A DNA stretch of 64,000 bases from Pseudomonas viridiflava (GCF_900583165.1 NZ_UTKY01000071.1:52003-116002); one strand, 5' to 3'; counted from the first letter of the stretch, positions 45,802-54,268 are shown. The notes: a model not told the origin generated them from the letters alone. A program made the numbers and translations.

Positions 45802-46960
45802 TGCCCGCCCGCCGATCCAACTGGATTGGTTCCTGCCCACCAACGGCGACGGCCGCCATCTCACCAGCAGCGGCTTGCCTAAGGTGGGGCTGTTTCAGCA
45901 AGGCGAACGTGCACCGACCCTGAACTACCTGCGCCAGATCGTGCGCGCCACCGAACAGGCCGGCTTCGACGGCATCATGGTGCCCACCGCCAGCGGTTTC
46001 GAAGACCCTTGGCTGATCACCGCCGTGTTGGCCCAGGAAGTGCGCCGCCTTAAATTCCTGCTCACCCTGCGACCTGGCACCGAGCTTCCCGCCTACACCG
46101 CGCACCGAGCAGCCACCTTGCAGCTGCTCAGCGAGAACCGTCTGGCGCTGCATGTGGTGACCGGGTCCAGCCGCTTTGAACAGCGCTCCCTGGGGGATTT
46201 TCTCGAGCACGACGAGCGTTATGCGCGCACCGCTGAATTCCTGCAGGTGTTCCAGGCCGTGTGGGCCGGCCGGCCACCGGCCCATCCCGGTCGTTATTAC
46301 CGCAGCGGCATCCACACCCCGATTGCATCGGGCGCCGAGGCCCCGTCGATCTACTTCGGCGGCGCCTCCGAAGCTGCCGAACGCGTCGGCGCCGCCCATG
46401 GGCAAACCTACCTGATGTGGTGCGAGCCGCCAGTGATGATCGCCGAACGTATCCAGCGCATGCGCAACCTCGCCGCCGCCCAGGGCCGCACCTTGCGGTT
46501 CGGCCTGCGCCTGCACGTGTTCGCGGCACCCACCGATGAAGCGGCGTGGGCTCATGTGGAGCGCTTGCTGCAAGAAATCCCCAAGGACGCGATCGACCAG
46601 GCGCAACGGCACATGGCCGCGTATGAATCGGTCGGGCAAAGTCGCCAGACCCAACTGATGCAAGGCCGTGGACGCGGTGCGCGGGAGCTGGAAGTGTCAG
46701 CCAACCTGTGGGCCGGCGTGGGGCTGGTACGCGGGGGTGCGGGGACGGCGCTGGTGGGTAGCTACGCGCGGGTGGCGGAGCGAATTGAGGAGTACCACCA
46801 GCTGGGAGTGGACAGCTTTATCTTGTCAGGCTTTCCGCATCTGGAAGAGGCGATACATGTGGGGGCAGAAGTGTTGCCGCTGTTGCGCAAGATCTCGGCC
46901 ACACCGCAGACCCATTGTGGGAACGGGCTTGCCCCCGATTGCGGTGGGTCAGCCAAATAG
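45791..46960 (+). CDS. SsuD-like FMN-dependent alkanesulfonate monooxygenase family protein
   Basis: A 389-residue LLM protein close to SsuD: LDWFLPTNGDGRHL, ATEQAGFDGIMVPTASGFEDPW, FLLTLRPGTELPAYTA, RLALHVVTGSSRFEQ and IYFGGASEAAERVGAAHGQTYLMW. SsuD oxidises alkanesulfonates to aldehyde and sulfite with reduced FMN. The substrate here is inferred only to be sulfur- or otherwise carbon-oxidised. The last 15-20 residues, from about THCGNGLAPDCGG, are encoded by the first REP of the adjoining array, so the natural end should be near LLRKISATPQ. Confidence 0.87.
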   Translation: MSVDARPPIQLDWFLPTNGDGRHLTSSGLPKVGLFQQGERAPTLNYLRQIVRATEQAGFDGIMVPTASGFEDPWLITAVLAQEVRRLKFLLTLRPGTELPAYTAHRAATLQLLSENRLALHVVTGSSRFEQRSLGDFLEHDERYARTAEFLQVFQAVWAGRPPAHPGRYYRSGIHTPIASGAEAPSIYFGGASEAAERVGAAHGQTYLMWCEPPVMIAERIQRMRNLAAAQGRTLRFGLRLHVFAAPTDEAAWAHVERLLQEIPKDAIDQAQRHMAAYESVGQSRQTQLMQGRGRGARELEVSANLWAGVGLVRGGAGTALVGSYARVAERIEEYHQLGVDSFILSGFPHLEEAIHVGAEVLPLLRKISATPQTHCGNGLAPDCGGSAK

Positions 46961-47528
46961 TGGTCGACTGATACATCGCCATCGGAGCAAGCCCCCTCCC
47001 ACAGGGGATCTGCTGTGTACCTTGCTGGCTCTGGCACAGATTTAAATGTGGGAGGGGGCTTGCTCCCGATCGCGGTGGGTCAGCCAATAGTGGTCGACTG
47101 ACACATCGCCATCGGGGGCAAGCCCCCTCCCACAGGGGATCTGCGGCGTACCTTGCTGGATCTGGCACAGTTTTAAATGTGGGAGGAGGCTTGCTCCCGA
47201 TCGCGATGGGTCAGCCAAATAGTGGTCGACTGATACATCGCCATCGGGAGCAAGCCCCCTCCCACAGGGGATCCGCGGTGTACCTTGCTGGATCTGGCAC
47301 AGTTTTAAATGTGGGAGGGGGCTTGCCCCCGATTGCGGTGGGTCAGCCAAATAGTGGGCGACTGACACATCGCCATCGGGAGCAAGCCCCCTGCCACAGG
47401 GGATCTGCGGTGTACCTTGCTGGATCTGGCACAATTTTAAATGTGGGAGGGGGCTTGCTCCCGATTGCGGTGGGTCAGCCAAATAGTGGGCGACTGACAC
47501 ATCGCCATCGGGGGCAAGCCCCCTGCCA
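46916..47528. repeat. Tandem array of five REPINs, period 131-132 bp
   Basis: Five REPINs start at about 46916, 47047, 47178, 47310 and 47442. Each has a left REP (TGTGGGAGGGGGCTTGCTCC type), a 45-nt middle containing GGGTCAGCCAAATAGTGG and ATCGCCATCGG, and an inverted right REP. Copies are joined by a conserved 40-nt linker containing CTTGCTGGATCTGGCACAG. The units differ by scattered substitutions and 1-nt indels. The array fills the 629-nt gap between the monooxygenase gene and the convergent lipoprotein genes, and its first unit is partly coding. Confidence 0.92.
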
Positions 47529-47588
47529 AGGTTGGACTGTTTACGCCTGATGGAAACGGTTCGCTTCCCAGTCCGACTTCGCAGGGGT

Positions 47589-48095
47589 TTATTGGTAAGG
47601 AATCAAGCGATCACGGTCCAGGTCACGCATCAGTTCACCCAGCATCTCGCTCTCGCTGCGCGGTTCGGTCATGGGGATGTACCAGGTGGTAGCCGTCCAA
47701 CCACCGCGCTTATAGGCGTAAGCCTTGACCAGTTGCCCATCCTTGAACAACGAGCCATGCAATTGGCGCTCATAGGTATAGGGAATGGGCACTGTCAGCA
47801 ATGTCAATGCGCCGAGTACGGCGGGGAGCACGCCGGCACCTTTGCCGCCGCTCTGATCCACCAGCAGGCTGTAGCCGGTCTTGCTGAAACCGCCATCCAG
47901 AAAACTGAACGCCCCGGTTTCACGCAGGCGCTGGATGACTTCGCGTTGCTTTTGCTGGTCGAACCGCGTTGCCGGCGGCGGCATGGTCACGCTCATCGGC
48001 ACATAGGCGTGCTCAGCCTTGTAATCCAGGGGTTTGAGCGCCGTACCGCAACCGCCGAGCAGCAGCGCAACGGCCAATAAAGTCGTCCTGATCAT
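47589..48095 (-). CDS. Predicted lipoprotein, third gene of a lipoprotein operon
   Basis: A 168-residue protein with lipobox LLGGC (Cys16). It shares layout and several words with the upstream gene product: a helix ending RLRETGAFSFLDGG here versus HLRETGVFRSVETG there, a central hydrophobic stretch (VLGALTLLTVPIPYTYE) and a C-terminal helix rich in acidic and Arg residues. The two are therefore diverged paralogues. Function is unknown; likely a periplasmic or outer-membrane envelope protein. Its start overlaps the upstream stop by 4 nt. Confidence 0.7.
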   Translation of the reverse strand: MIRTTLLAVALLLGGCGTALKPLDYKAEHAYVPMSVTMPPPATRFDQQKQREVIQRLRETGAFSFLDGGFSKTGYSLLVDQSGGKGAGVLPAVLGALTLLTVPIPYTYERQLHGSLFKDGQLVKAYAYKRGGWTATTWYIPMTEPRSESEMLGELMRDLDRDRLIPYQ

Positions 48096-48610
48096 TGCGT
48101 TTGTTCCCTGGGCAGCAGGCCATCGCGCTGCACATCCTGGGCGAACGCGCGGGTGATACGGGCGACGTTCTCTTGTTGCATGCCGCCGCTACCGTCGAGC
48201 AGCCAGGTGTATTTTTGCGTGACGTTGCGGTAGCTGTACTGCTTCAACGGTTTGCCGTCGTGTTGCAGGGAAAACTCGGTGGTGGTGTCGATGCTCTGGG
48301 ACAACGGCAACAGAAACAAGGTAGCCGTGCTCAACAGGATCACCGGGAACGGTGGCAGGTCGCGCTGGCTGTTGTAGCGGATCAACACCGTATAGTCCCC
48401 CGGCTTGCCCATGCCGGTTTCGACGCTGCGAAATACCCCGGTTTCACGCAGGTGGTTGCGGATCTGCGCGGCGGTGAGCGGGTTATCGACCATCACGTGG
48501 ATCGGCTGGAGGTAGTCCTGGCCATCGGGCAACGTGCGTTCGGGCAAGGTGTTGGTGGTCGCGCAGCCTGTCAGCAGGGCTAACGCGCTCAGGGCGATAA
48601 AGCGCTTCAT
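48092..48610 (-). CDS. Predicted lipoprotein, second gene of a lipoprotein operon
   Basis: A 172-residue protein with lipobox LLTGC (Cys16). Its central hydrophobic segment (FPVILLSTATLFLLPLSQ) could be a membrane helix or buried strand, followed by TTEFSLQHDGKPLKQYSYRN. It is a diverged paralogue of the next gene product and is translationally coupled to both neighbours (ATGA overlaps). No known family was recognised. Confidence 0.7.
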   Translation of the reverse strand: MKRFIALSALALLTGCATTNTLPERTLPDGQDYLQPIHVMVDNPLTAAQIRNHLRETGVFRSVETGMGKPGDYTVLIRYNSQRDLPPFPVILLSTATLFLLPLSQSIDTTTEFSLQHDGKPLKQYSYRNVTQKYTWLLDGSGGMQQENVARITRAFAQDVQRDGLLPREQTQ

Positions 48611-49263
48611 GGGCGTTTCTCCTGAGGGCTCTGACCCGCGCCACCCGGCAGCGGCACGACGATGTAGGGAGCGGCGCTGCGGTAGTCCAGCGGCATCAAC
48701 TCCAACGACGGCAAGCCAGGCACGGATTGGCGCGCGATGGCTTCATCGCGCCCCTGCTGGTCACGCCAACGGAACGCACACGAGCCACCCAGGCACAACG
48801 AGCGAAACTCGCCCAGGTAATACGCCTTGCCCGCTTGCAGGCGCAGCGGCAGGTTGAATTTCTCCCGCGCTTGCACCGAGGTGTAGGTGGTGCCCAACAT
48901 GGGTGAATAGTTGCTGGAGAAAAACTGGAAATCGTAGAACTCATAATCCCCAGGCTTGAGCGGCAGCACGAACACGCTGGCGGCGCCGTCCATTTCCTTC
49001 ACATCCTGGGGCGTTTCACGGCCCATGCCGATCCATATGCCGGCCGCACCGTACTCGGAGCCGCGTTTGCGAAACAACAGGCGCTGGTTGGGTGCCGGCG
49101 AGGCCAACAGACTTTGCGGGCCGATAGACCCCACGAGATACGCCACCGGTTCATGCGGGCCGGGCAGCAGCGGCGCACTGACCATCGACGCGGGTTGAGT
49201 GCCGCAGCCGGTCAAGGCGGCGGCCATTAGCAACAAGGCCAAGGGCCTGGAAAAGCGAGACAT
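48607..49263 (-). CDS. Predicted lipoprotein, first gene of a lipoprotein operon
   Basis: A 218-residue protein. The ATG at 49263 starts a clean lipoprotein signal (LLLMAAALTGCG, lipobox LTGC); the longer upstream frame is not protein-like. The body has a beta-rich pattern (VAYLVGSIGPQS, VFVLPLKPGDYEFYDF, FNLPLRLQAGKAYYLGEF) resembling DUF2846-type surface lipoproteins. It is coupled to the next gene by a 4-nt overlap. The three lipoproteins presumably form or assist one envelope complex. Confidence 0.7.
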   Translation of the reverse strand: MSRFSRPLALLLMAAALTGCGTQPASMVSAPLLPGPHEPVAYLVGSIGPQSLLASPAPNQRLLFRKRGSEYGAAGIWIGMGRETPQDVKEMDGAASVFVLPLKPGDYEFYDFQFFSSNYSPMLGTTYTSVQAREKFNLPLRLQAGKAYYLGEFRSLCLGGSCAFRWRDQQGRDEAIARQSVPGLPSLELMPLDYRSAAPYIVVPLPGGAGQSPQEKRP

Positions 49264-49440
49264 GTTCGATCCTGAGCACGGGCGTAAGGGAAGCAGCAGG
49301 CGGCCCGGGACAAGCATGCATTGGCCCTCCTGGCGCTGCGCCTCGCGTCGTTGCGAGGGGCCCGCATGGTACGGGAGGGATGGGGGCGTTGACCAGCGCC
49401 GACCAGTTATTCCCGAATGCCTCCTACGGCACACCGCAGG

Positions 49441-50373
49441 TTAGCCAACTCCCTTAGCCAGGCTGAAGGGCGAGAACTCTATAAACCGCCACTTCAACGC
49501 CAGCGCCGCCGGGCGTCGCACCAGGTGCTCCACGTTCACCGTCCACAGCCGCTGCGCGCCCTCAAACGCCGCCACTTGCGGCCCGCTGAGGATCAAGGTG
49601 GTGCGCCCGGCGACCTGCAGCACATCCCCCGATTCGAAGTCGATAAACAACAACCCCGCCACCGGGTTGGTGTGCAGATTACCGAGGGTGTTGAAGAACT
49701 GGTTGCCGGCGAAGTCGGGGATGGTCAGCAGGTTGCCGTCGACATGCACGAACCCGGTATGGCCCCCGCGATGGGAGACGTCTACCGAGCGTTCGCCCTC
49801 TGCATCGAGGTAGCTGGCGACGAAGAAGGTGTCGGCGTTGCGGATCATCGCTTGTGCGGTGTCATTCAAGACCGTGGCGCGCTCGACAATGTTATCCGGT
49901 TTGCGGGCAACGGCCTCTACCGGCCGCAGTTGGATGTATTTGGGGCAGTTGCCGTAGCTGTGCACCACGTCAACCGAAAAACCGTCGTAGTCGAGGGCGC
50001 CGACACAACCGTTCATACGGTTGCGTCGGCGGGTACTCAGATCGATGCCGAGCAAGCCCACAGCGGCCCCCTTGCGCAAGGCAGCGCGTGCCGGGTCGCT
50101 GACGGACGGCAGGCTATCGATTTGCAAGCTGTGCGGGTGCGGTGAATGGGCAAAACCTGGGGCGCCTTCCACCATCGTTGCCCACGGGATGCCTTGGTCA
50201 TCGACGACACCGAGTATCAGGTAGGGCAGCAAGGGGTAGAAATCCCGGTGCTGTTCGGGCAGATGGTCGCGAATCACCTTGGGCCCGATCATGGCCATGC
50301 GTTCGGCCACGCCAACCGTTTCTTGCAGGTGCCGTTCGCCGGCATGCCAAGGGGACTGTTCAATCGGATTCAT
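49441..50373 (-). CDS. Pyridoxamine 5'-phosphate oxidase (PPOX)-like flavoprotein
   Basis: A 310-residue protein with a split-barrel FMN-binding fold: LPYLILGVVDDQGIPWATMVEG, GLLGIDLSTRRRNRMNG, FVASYLDAEGERSVDVSHRGG and PDFAGNQFFNTLGNLHTNP are family stretches. The ATG at 50373 is preferred over that at 50379 because GGAAGG is correctly spaced. Many relatives carry a C-terminal ferredoxin-reductase module; this one stops after the barrel. It lies 88 nt after the FetB-like gene and may be in the same transcript. The substrate is unknown. Confidence 0.78.
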   Translation of the reverse strand: MNPIEQSPWHAGERHLQETVGVAERMAMIGPKVIRDHLPEQHRDFYPLLPYLILGVVDDQGIPWATMVEGAPGFAHSPHPHSLQIDSLPSVSDPARAALRKGAAVGLLGIDLSTRRRNRMNGCVGALDYDGFSVDVVHSYGNCPKYIQLRPVEAVARKPDNIVERATVLNDTAQAMIRNADTFFVASYLDAEGERSVDVSHRGGHTGFVHVDGNLLTIPDFAGNQFFNTLGNLHTNPVAGLLFIDFESGDVLQVAGRTTLILSGPQVAAFEGAQRLWTVNVEHLVRRPAALALKWRFIEFSPFSLAKGVG

Positions 50374-50461
50374 GGTCATCACCTTCCTCGGGCACAGCCA
50401 GGAGCCTCTTAGGATAGCCGGCCAGCCACACATTGCCTTGCCGCATGCGACGCTACGCCCA

Positions 50462-51253
50462 TCACCGCTCTTGCAGACGCTCGCGTAAAAAACGATGCCC
50501 CACCGAAAACAACCGTCGATACGTCAACAGCACCGCGCCCACGGTGCCCAACGCCGACGACGCCGCAATCAAGAACATGATCACGATCTGGTACCGCACT
50601 GCGTCCACCGGGCTTTCCCCCGCGAGCACCTGGCCGGTCATCATGCCGGGCAGGCTGACGATGCCGACCACGGTCATCTGGTTGAGCGTCGGGATCATCC
50701 CCGCCCGCACGGCCTGGCGGATCGGCTCCTGAGCCGCTTCCCAGCGGGAGCCGCCGAGGGCCAGGATCATCTCGAGGGTGTTGCGCCCCGACGTCAGTTC
50801 CTGGGTCATGCGCTCGATCCCCAAGGACACACCAGTGAGGGTGTTACCCAAAATCATGCCCAAAATCGGGATTGCATATTGCGGCTCATACCAAGGGTGG
50901 ATGCGGATCACCGCAAACAACCCCACCGCCGTCACCAGCCACGAACTGCCCCACACCGACAGAATGCTGTCGACCCGCTGCCCCTTGTAAGTACGGCGCC
51001 CGCGCCCGGCCGCCGAGAGGCCGGCAATCAGGGTCATGGCGCACATCAGCGGCAGCACCACATACCAATAGGCAAACTCGAACACCCAACCCAGCAGATA
51101 ACCGATGGCCAGCAGTTGCACCACGGTGCGCACCGCCGCCCACAGCAATTGGCGCCCCAGGCCCAGGCGCAGCAGTAATGACAGCGCGCCGTTGATGAGG
51201 ATCAGCGACGCGGCGATGCCCATGTCCACGGCGGTGAGGTTTTGATAATTCAT
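50462..51253 (-). CDS. fetB: FetB-type ABC transporter membrane protein (UPF0014)
   Basis: A 263-residue inner-membrane protein with about seven helices and the UPF0014/YbbM stretches ILGMILGNTLTGVSLGIERM, LALGGSRWEAAQEPIRQAVRAGMIP and MTVVGIVSLPGMMTGQVLAG. In E. coli FetB with FetA exports iron and raises peroxide resistance. The first base of its ATG lies in the fetA 3' end (ATGA overlap), so the two are translated together. The metal specificity in this strain is inferred from homology. Confidence 0.83.
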   Translation of the reverse strand: MNYQNLTAVDMGIAASLILINGALSLLLRLGLGRQLLWAAVRTVVQLLAIGYLLGWVFEFAYWYVVLPLMCAMTLIAGLSAAGRGRRTYKGQRVDSILSVWGSSWLVTAVGLFAVIRIHPWYEPQYAIPILGMILGNTLTGVSLGIERMTQELTSGRNTLEMILALGGSRWEAAQEPIRQAVRAGMIPTLNQMTVVGIVSLPGMMTGQVLAGESPVDAVRYQIVIMFLIAASSALGTVGAVLLTYRRLFSVGHRFLRERLQER

Positions 51254-51933
51254 GGCTGGGCCGCCCCGCTCAATACGCCGGCGTTCATGTGCAGGTGGAT
51301 GTTGCTCATACGCTGGGCCTGGTCGAGGTCGTGGGAGACCCAGATACAGGCACGGGACTTATCGGCGGCGAACCAGGCGTCGATCAGCGCTTCCACTTCG
51401 CGGGATGAGCTGGGGTCGAGGGCGGCGGTAGGCTCGTCCAGCAGCAGTACTTCGGGGTTCAGTTGCAGGGTGCGGATCAGCGAGACCACCTGGGATTCAC
51501 CCCCCGATAGATCAGCGGCGTTCTTCGACAGAAAGTCCGGGGCCTTGCCAGCATGGCCCAGCAACGTGGTGACGGCTGCGCAGTCGAAGCTGCGCTTGCG
51601 CGAGGTCTTGAGGCTGAACGGAAAGCGCAGGTTGTCTTCCACCGTGCCCTCGATCAATGCCGGGCGCTGGGACAGGTAGCTGATATGGCAGCGGTAATGG
51701 GGAATCTCGGCGTTGCTGATCGGCTGGCCGTTCCACAGGATTTGCCCGGCGCTGGGCGCATCCAGCAGGGCCAGCGCGCGCAGGAACACACTCTTGCCAG
51801 AGCCTGAGGAACCGGTGATGGAAACGCGGTCGGCAGCGTGCAAGGTGAAATCAGTGGGTTCAAGCAAGGCCACATGGCGACGCTCGTCAAAGCGCGTAAG
51901 GGCGCGGGTTTCAATCAATGGGGTGTCAGTCAT
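51250..51933 (-). CDS. fetA: FetA-type ABC transporter ATPase
   Basis: A 227-residue ATPase with Walker A GSSGSGKS, a short Q-loop (ISYLSQRPALIEGTVEDNL), signature LSGGESQVVSLIRTL and Walker B VLLLDEPTAALDP, matching FetA/YbbL. The ATG at 51933 is used because the longer frame reads through an AT-rich, non-coding-like stretch. With FetB it would form an iron (or other metal) exporter. The window's several iron-uptake loci make an iron-overflow valve plausible. Confidence 0.85.
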   Translation of the reverse strand: MTDTPLIETRALTRFDERRHVALLEPTDFTLHAADRVSITGSSGSGKSVFLRALALLDAPSAGQILWNGQPISNAEIPHYRCHISYLSQRPALIEGTVEDNLRFPFSLKTSRKRSFDCAAVTTLLGHAGKAPDFLSKNAADLSGGESQVVSLIRTLQLNPEVLLLDEPTAALDPSSSREVEALIDAWFAADKSRACIWVSHDLDQAQRMSNIHLHMNAGVLSGAAQP

Positions 51934-52106
51934 GAACTCACTACTCGGCGAACAACTTGCAATAAAATACCTCACTGCCTATATTCCCCGCCTGGCGTTT
52001 TCTGCGCCACCTTCCGCGGAAAGGGCTGCGCCCAAGACACTGCAACACCCTCATTCTTCTACGACTCCCAACCTTAAAGCGGACAAGGTTCAGACAAGGA
52101 GCTCGT

Positions 52107-53285
52107 ATGTCCCAACACTTCAATACCGACGGCCGTCTCAACCTTGAGCAGCAGCGCAAGCGCGCCAAGGAACTGTTGCCGCGCCTCAAGGCCGAAAACC
52201 CCAGCGCCACCCTGTCCCAGGCCCAATGGGAAATCGCCAAGCAGTTAGGCTTCAGCAGTTGGCCCAAGCTCAAGGCCCATGTCGACGCCATCGACTTCGC
52301 CGCTCGCCACCCTGACTTTGCGGCCTGCGACGAAGCCCGGACCACCCACTGGCGCTGCGGCAATGACATCGCCCACAGCCTGCAACTGGCCGGGTTCAAA
52401 GGCCAGTTTCAGATGCTCAGCGACCCGTTGTGCATGGGCCCGGTGCGTAATCTGCCCACGATGGACTATCAAGCCCTGCGCAGCGCCTTCATCAGCCAGA
52501 CGTTTGCCCTGGACGAAGGCGATGCGGCGCGCAGGATGGCCGACGAATACACCCAATTGGAAGCGCTGGCCAACGCCGAACACAGCGTGCTGTGGTGCGA
52601 AGCCGATGCCTATGACCAACTATTTTTGATCCGCGCCCTCGCCGGCCTTGAGCAGGCTCCGCACAAGCTTGAGCTGATCGAGGTGAACCGTATTCCCGGT
52701 GTGCAACGCTTTATCGGCATCGGTCAACTGGCGCCCGACCTGCTCACCTGGCTGTGGCCGCAACGGCGTTTGATCGAGGATGACGCGGTGCACTTGGCCA
52801 AACAGGCGTGGGCAGCCTATTGCGACAGCACGCCGCTCAAGTGGGCCGAATTGGCCCATGGCAACCACCCCGCCCTGCCCTTTATGGCGCCCGCCTTGTT
52901 GCGCCAATTGCAGGAACTGCCAGGTGCGCGGGACGGGTTATCGCTGACCGAACGCCTGACCCTGGCCTACCTCGCCGAAGCCGGGCCAAAGCCTGCGGCT
53001 CGCGTGTTTGCCGAGTTGATGGCCAAGCGCGAACCGTTGCCGTTTCTGGGGGACATGATGTTCTTTGCGTTGTTGCGGCCGTTGATTGATGGCGAGGAGC
53101 CGTTGCTGGCGGAAACAGAGGCGGGGTTGGTGCTGACGCAATTGGGTCAGGCGGTGCTCGATGGGCAGGCGTATTGGTTGGAGCATGCCAGTCATGAACG
53201 ATGGGTAGGTGGTGTGTGTTTGCGGCCTGGGCAGGCGCATTGGACGCTTGATGAGCATCTTCAGCCTGTGCTGAATAGTCACTAG
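52107..53285 (+). CDS. DUF1835 domain protein
   Basis: A 392-residue soluble protein. Residues about 10-60 form a helical N-terminal unit (QQRKRAKELLPRLKAE, AKQLGFSSWPKLKAH) resembling the ankyrin-associated motif seen in related proteins. Residues about 75-200 are a DUF1835 domain, with CGNDIAHSLQLAGF, FQMLSDPLCMGPV and VLWCEADAYDQLFLIRAL. The C-terminal third resembles DUF3658 (LTERLTLAYLAEAGP). A good AAGGAG site precedes the ATG. The function of these domains is unknown. Confidence 0.8.
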   Translation: MSQHFNTDGRLNLEQQRKRAKELLPRLKAENPSATLSQAQWEIAKQLGFSSWPKLKAHVDAIDFAARHPDFAACDEARTTHWRCGNDIAHSLQLAGFKGQFQMLSDPLCMGPVRNLPTMDYQALRSAFISQTFALDEGDAARRMADEYTQLEALANAEHSVLWCEADAYDQLFLIRALAGLEQAPHKLELIEVNRIPGVQRFIGIGQLAPDLLTWLWPQRRLIEDDAVHLAKQAWAAYCDSTPLKWAELAHGNHPALPFMAPALLRQLQELPGARDGLSLTERLTLAYLAEAGPKPAARVFAELMAKREPLPFLGDMMFFALLRPLIDGEEPLLAETEAGLVLTQLGQAVLDGQAYWLEHASHERWVGGVCLRPGQAHWTLDEHLQPVLNSH

Positions 53286-53298
53286 CACCGCTGGACCC

Positions 53299-53390
53299 AT
53301 GTGGGAGGGGGCTTGCCCCCGATGGCGGCAGTCCAGTCAACATCTCTGTTGGCTGATACACCGCTATCGGGAGCAAGCCCCCTCCCACAT
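53299..53390. repeat. REPIN between convergent genes
   Basis: An intact inverted REP pair fills the gap between the DUF1835 gene and the 3' end of pfeE, starting 14 nt after one stop and ending 11 nt before the other. Confidence 0.88.
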
Positions 53391-53401
53391 TTTGCACAGT
53401 G

Positions 53402-54268
53402 TTAAGGCTGGCTTAGGTGTTCCAAGGTGTAGCGCAGCGACGCTGGTAGCATCGGGCCGTGGCTCAAGCCGGGAAAGGCCTGGTACTGCACCTTCAACCC
53501 CTGCACCCGCTGCAAATCCCCCAACAATTTCTTCGCCGGCCCATCTCCTTTCGGCCCATGCTGCATCGCCGGGCTCGCCGGTTCCTCATCCCCGCGCATC
53601 ATCAGCAAGGTCGGGGCCTTGCCGTTGAGCCGTTGCGCCAAGCCATCGGCATGAATCACCCCACCGTTCCACCACAACGACGGACTCGCCGCCGCGTATT
53701 CATCAAATGCATCCGGCCGGGTCATCAGCGTATAGAGCACCAACAACCCACCGTAGGAGTGCCCCCACAGCAGCTGCCGCTTGGGCTTTTCTTCCAGTCG
53801 CTGGTTGATCAATGGGCGGATCTGCTGGGTCAGCAGATCCAGGAACGGCTCCGCCCCGCCACTCGGCATATCGGTCAGCGGGTCACGTTGCACGCCCTCG
53901 CCCACCTGCGGCGTGTAGTCGAAGGTGCGCGCGTTGCGTTCGATACGCAGCGGCGTGGCGTACCCCACCGCCACCAGCACCGGCGGCGTGGGGTTGTGGG
54001 ACAGGCGGTTGAGCAGCGCCGTGTCGAGCGCCGCCATCGCCGCGTTGCCGTCCAACAGGTAGGCCACCGGGTTGGCCGCGCTGACCTTGAGCGGGCGGCC
54101 CAGCCAGATGCGGTAGTGCCGGGCGCCGTCGGCGGAGTCCAGTTCCAGGGTGCTGAAGCTGTAGTCGCTGGCTTCGCGCAATACCGGCGCGTCCATCAAC
54201 TGGTCTGGCGCGGGCCTGGCGGATACGCACTGGGCAAAGAGCAACGCTAGCAAAAATGCGCAGCGCAT
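53402..54268 (-). CDS. pfeE: Periplasmic ferric-enterobactin esterase PfeE
   Basis: A 288-residue alpha/beta hydrolase of the Fes/IroE/BesA group with a signal peptide (residues 1-17, ending QCVSA). The nucleophile is S171 in WGHSYGG; the catalytic His lies in FPGLSHGPML. It would hydrolyse the trilactone of ferric enterobactin in the periplasm to release iron. Its ATG shares one base with the receptor stop (TGATG), and the order pfeR-pfeS-pfeA-pfeE is that of P. aeruginosa. The longer reading frame upstream of 54268 lies over the receptor gene and is not used. Confidence 0.9.
   Translation of the reverse strand: MRCAFLLALLFAQCVSARPAPDQLMDAPVLREASDYSFSTLELDSADGARHYRIWLGRPLKVSAANPVAYLLDGNAAMAALDTALLNRLSHNPTPPVLVAVGYATPLRIERNARTFDYTPQVGEGVQRDPLTDMPSGGAEPFLDLLTQQIRPLINQRLEEKPKRQLLWGHSYGGLLVLYTLMTRPDAFDEYAAASPSLWWNGGVIHADGLAQRLNGKAPTLLMMRGDEEPASPAMQHGPKGDGPAKKLLGDLQRVQGLKVQYQAFPGLSHGPMLPASLRYTLEHLSQP

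Noticed and set aside
46916..47528. A possible CRISPR array
   Set aside because: The repeat period is 131-132 bp, units consist of inverted REP hairpins with conserved linkers, and there are no unique spacers or cas genes.
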